Origin: Clostridia bacterium
Lineage (GTDB): Bacteria > Bacillota > Clostridia > Lachnospirales > Anaerotignaceae
Reading direction: 5' to 3'
NCBI GenBank assembly: GCA_022651385.1
Contig: JALCQR010000014.1
Location: 1-40,121, forward strand
Length of the DNA: 40,121 bases
The first letter of the stretch is position 1; every line of letters starts with the position of its first letter. This document shows positions 38,583 to 40,121 of the stretch, one piece after another. A model generated the notes under the pieces. It saw nothing but the letters and a program-made list of their open reading frames with translations. It had not been told where the DNA came from and made no database searches. The translations under genes and the position numbers were made by a program.

Positions 38583-39535
38583 TGGATATTTTTGACGAAA
38601 AAAGCATAAAACCTATGCTCATATCTGAAATGAAAGAAGCGTTTGATTCGCCCGATTATATATATGAGATAAAACTTGACGGAATAAGGTGTATCGCGTA
38701 TCTTGATAAATCCTGCACTGATATAAGAAATAAAAGAGATAAGAAAATGCTGCCTCATGTGCCGGAGCTGTCACAGATTCATAAACAGGTAAAAGAAAAA
38801 TGTATTCTTGACGGCGAACTGTTTGTTATGAAAAATGGAGCAATAGATTTTTATGAAATACAAAGGCGTGCGCTTATGTCAGATACATTTAAAATTAAAC
38901 TTGCAGCAGATAAATATCCTGCTTGTTTTGTTGCGTACGACATAATATATAAAAACGGCAATATGCTTACAAACCTGCCATTGATTGAACGCAAAAAATT
39001 GCTGGCAGAAATAATTAATGAAAACAGTTTTATAAGTGTTTCCAGATATATTGATAAATACGGTATCAAGCTTTTTGAATTAGCAAAGGAACAAGGCCTT
39101 GAAGGTATTGTTGCAAAGAAAAAAGACAGTAAATATTATTTTGATAAACGTACAAAGGATTGGATAAAATGCAAAGTCATGGCCGATGATGACTGTGTAA
39201 TATGCGGATATATTAAAAAGGATAACAATATGGTAAGCCTTGTGCTTGGGCAGTATGACGAAGATTCATTGATATACAGAGGACATGTGACGTTAGGTGT
39301 TAGTTTAAGAATATTAAATCAATACAAATACAAGATAATTGATTATTCTCCATTTGGATATGTACCGGAAGGAAATGAGAATGCTATATGGATTGAGCCG
39401 GGGCTTGTCTGTACAGTGGAATCTATGCCAACAGAAAAAGACAGCTTCAGACAGCCAGTATTTAAAGGTATCCGTGATGATAAAGTCCCAAAAGAATGTA
39501 CAATTAACAAAACAAAAAACATTATTACAAAATAA
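38579..39535 (+). CDS. ligD: ATP-dependent DNA ligase (LigD ligase domain only)
   Basis: The adenylation motif is YIYEIKLDGIRCIAYL (active Lys), followed by LDGELFVM, CFVAYDII, EGIVAKKKDSKYYF and DWIKCKVM. The OB domain ends the protein at 318 aa. Neither the polymerase nor the phosphoesterase domain of full LigD is present; other proteins would have to fill ends. It starts with two ATGs inside the Ku stop (ATGATGG). Together with Ku this gives a minimal NHEJ pair useful in non-dividing or spore cells. Confidence 0.93.
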   Translation: MMDIFDEKSIKPMLISEMKEAFDSPDYIYEIKLDGIRCIAYLDKSCTDIRNKRDKKMLPHVPELSQIHKQVKEKCILDGELFVMKNGAIDFYEIQRRALMSDTFKIKLAADKYPACFVAYDIIYKNGNMLTNLPLIERKKLLAEIINENSFISVSRYIDKYGIKLFELAKEQGLEGIVAKKKDSKYYFDKRTKDWIKCKVMADDDCVICGYIKKDNNMVSLVLGQYDEDSLIYRGHVTLGVSLRILNQYKYKIIDYSPFGYVPEGNENAIWIEPGLVCTVESMPTEKDSFRQPVFKGIRDDKVPKECTINKTKNIITK

Positions 39536-39646
39536 AGAACTTCTCGGCACATACAAACCACTTTAAATATATACACTCATCTTGATAAAGAATTTAAAAA
39601 TAAGGAAATTCAAAAGCTTAATACTTACCTTTCAAATAAAATTTGA
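39534..39646 (+). pseudogene. C-terminal fragment of a tyrosine recombinase
   Basis: Directly after the ligase stop, KELLG is followed in a shifted frame by IQTTLNIYTHLDKEFKNKEI and a short end with stop at 39646. This matches the C-terminus of phage integrases, in which LLGH...TTLNIYTHL carries the active-site Tyr. A few bases around the missing His-containing turn are lost, so the frame breaks, and the front of the gene is absent. It is a scar from a lost or rearranged element. Confidence 0.65.
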
Positions 39647-39730
39647 CAGAACTTTTGACAGAACTCTGTATTGTATTTTAACGATTTTAATGTATTTTTA
39701 TGATTTTTCTGTTCGCCTATAAATAAAATA

Positions 39731-39746
39731 AAAATGCCCGAAACCT
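39731..39746. repeat. Half of the AAAATGCCCGAAA terminator hairpin
   Basis: AAAAATGCCCGAAACC matches the left arm of the hairpin at 27611, but the complementary right arm is missing. The sequence departs within about 10 bases, which may mark a junction with foreign DNA. Confidence 0.5.
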
Positions 39747-39814
39747 TAGTAAAAGCAGCGTTTTATTAGGGACCCCGGCATAAAACTACATAAGCCGAAT
39801 CTTCAAGCGGGAAT

Positions 39815-39858
39815 AAGAACAGTTCCTGGCAAATCAGCCAAGGACTGTTCTTTATTTT
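39815..39858 (+). terminator. Strong hairpin upstream of the right-edge gene
   Basis: AAGAACAGTTCCTGGC and GCCAAGGACTGTTCTT form a 16-bp stem with one mismatch and a T-rich tail. No gene ends just before it, so it may close a short RNA, act as a leader attenuator, or shield the next gene from outside transcription. Confidence 0.55.
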
Positions 39859-39942
39859 TGTGCTAATTTTCTAGGAATATTGCTTGCTATATTCCGAGCA
39901 CAGAGTGATGTATGTACTACCAAAACAAAGGAGGTACATACC

Positions 39943-40121
39943 ATGAAACTTGCATTTAACGTTACCAAGGAAAACAAGAAGGCTTTCGCAAAGACCATCG
40001 GAGAGATCACCGGAGAAAAAGCAGTCTACCAGTTCACCCCGACCTACGCCTTCCAGATCGGCGACCTGACCGTAAACCGGGATGCAACCCTGACGGCTCC
40101 GGACGGAAAGGACCTCGGGAG
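39943..40121 (+). CDS. Mobile-element accessory protein, partial at right edge
   Basis: The visible part reads MKLAFNVTKENKKAFAKTIG and then GEITGEKAVYQF, AFQIGDLTVNRDATLTAPDG before the edge. This matches the N-terminus of proteins loosely annotated as virulence protein in Clostridial conjugative elements; the true function is unknown. AAAGGAGG precedes the ATG. Its codons end mostly in C or G, unlike the AT-rich neighbours, so it is probably of foreign origin. Confidence 0.65.
   Translation, partial: MKLAFNVTKENKKAFAKTIGEITGEKAVYQFTPTYAFQIGDLTVNRDATLTAPDGKDLG

Overview
The window looks like a chromosome segment of a low-GC, anaerobic, spore-forming member of the Clostridia (Firmicutes), probably gut-associated. 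Supporting signs are a complete Na+/H+-translocating Rnf operon, a spore-coat cotJC gene, strong AGGAGG-type ribosome binding sites, sigma-54, a Ku/LigD repair pair with a sigma-G-like promoter, and typical Firmicutes prophage genes. I cannot name the species from the sequence alone.

Region 1 (1-5.85 kb) is the right end of a mobile element that extends beyond the left edge. It has a divergent phage-like regulatory switch (XRE repressor against a run of tiny minus-strand genes), a DUF4258/YgiT toxin-antitoxin-like pair, a remnant of a type I toxin-antitoxin locus with its RNA, an Mrr-family nuclease and a large serine recombinase. The recombinase ends a few bases before the open frame of the spore-coat gene cotJC, whose first ~26 codons are missing. 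The element is therefore integrated inside a mother-cell sporulation gene, in the manner of skin-type elements.

Region 2 (6.4-16.6 kb) is core chromosome: rnfCDGEAB (minus strand), divergent rpoN, a DUF4321 membrane protein, maf, an HD hydrolase and murA. Region 3 (16.9-19.5 kb) holds a holin/GH25 lysis cassette and two small membrane proteins, probably prophage remains. The GH25 gene has ATA where its ATG should be.

Region 4 (19.7-24.6 kb) is a compact cluster: a lipoyl-domain-fused dihydrolipoamide dehydrogenase, a cupin, an OsmC-family protein, a lipoate-protein ligase and an XRE-cupin regulator. No E1/E2 ketoacid dehydrogenase genes are present. Together they could form a self-contained lipoyl-dependent thiol peroxidase. 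Region 5 (24.8-26.5 kb) is a phage replication module.

Region 6 (26.9-31 kb) contains tRNA-Gly(CCC), a cold-shock gene with a terminator-like hairpin in its leader, a three-gene redox operon (TlpA-like lipoprotein, CD1871A-type CXXC peptide, polyferredoxin membrane protein), a type I toxin/antisense RNA locus missed by ordinary ORF calling, and a MerR/flavodoxin pair with a textbook 19-bp-spacer promoter. Region 7 (31-37.5 kb) holds accessory genes: a class I glutamine amidotransferase-like hydrolase, a second flavodoxin, small unknown proteins, a BmrR-like MerR, a GNAT acetyltransferase behind a leader peptide and mutually exclusive hairpins, a VanZ-like protein and a DMT permease. Region 8 (37.8-39.5 kb) is Ku plus an ATP-dependent DNA ligase. 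It is followed by a tyrosine-recombinase fragment and, at the right edge, the start of a GC-richer mobile-element gene.

A family of large structured intergenic repeats occurs five times between 14.4 and 26.9 kb, including a four-unit tandem array. A recurring terminator hairpin starting AAAATGCCCGAAA occurs three times. No rRNA genes or CRISPR arrays were seen.
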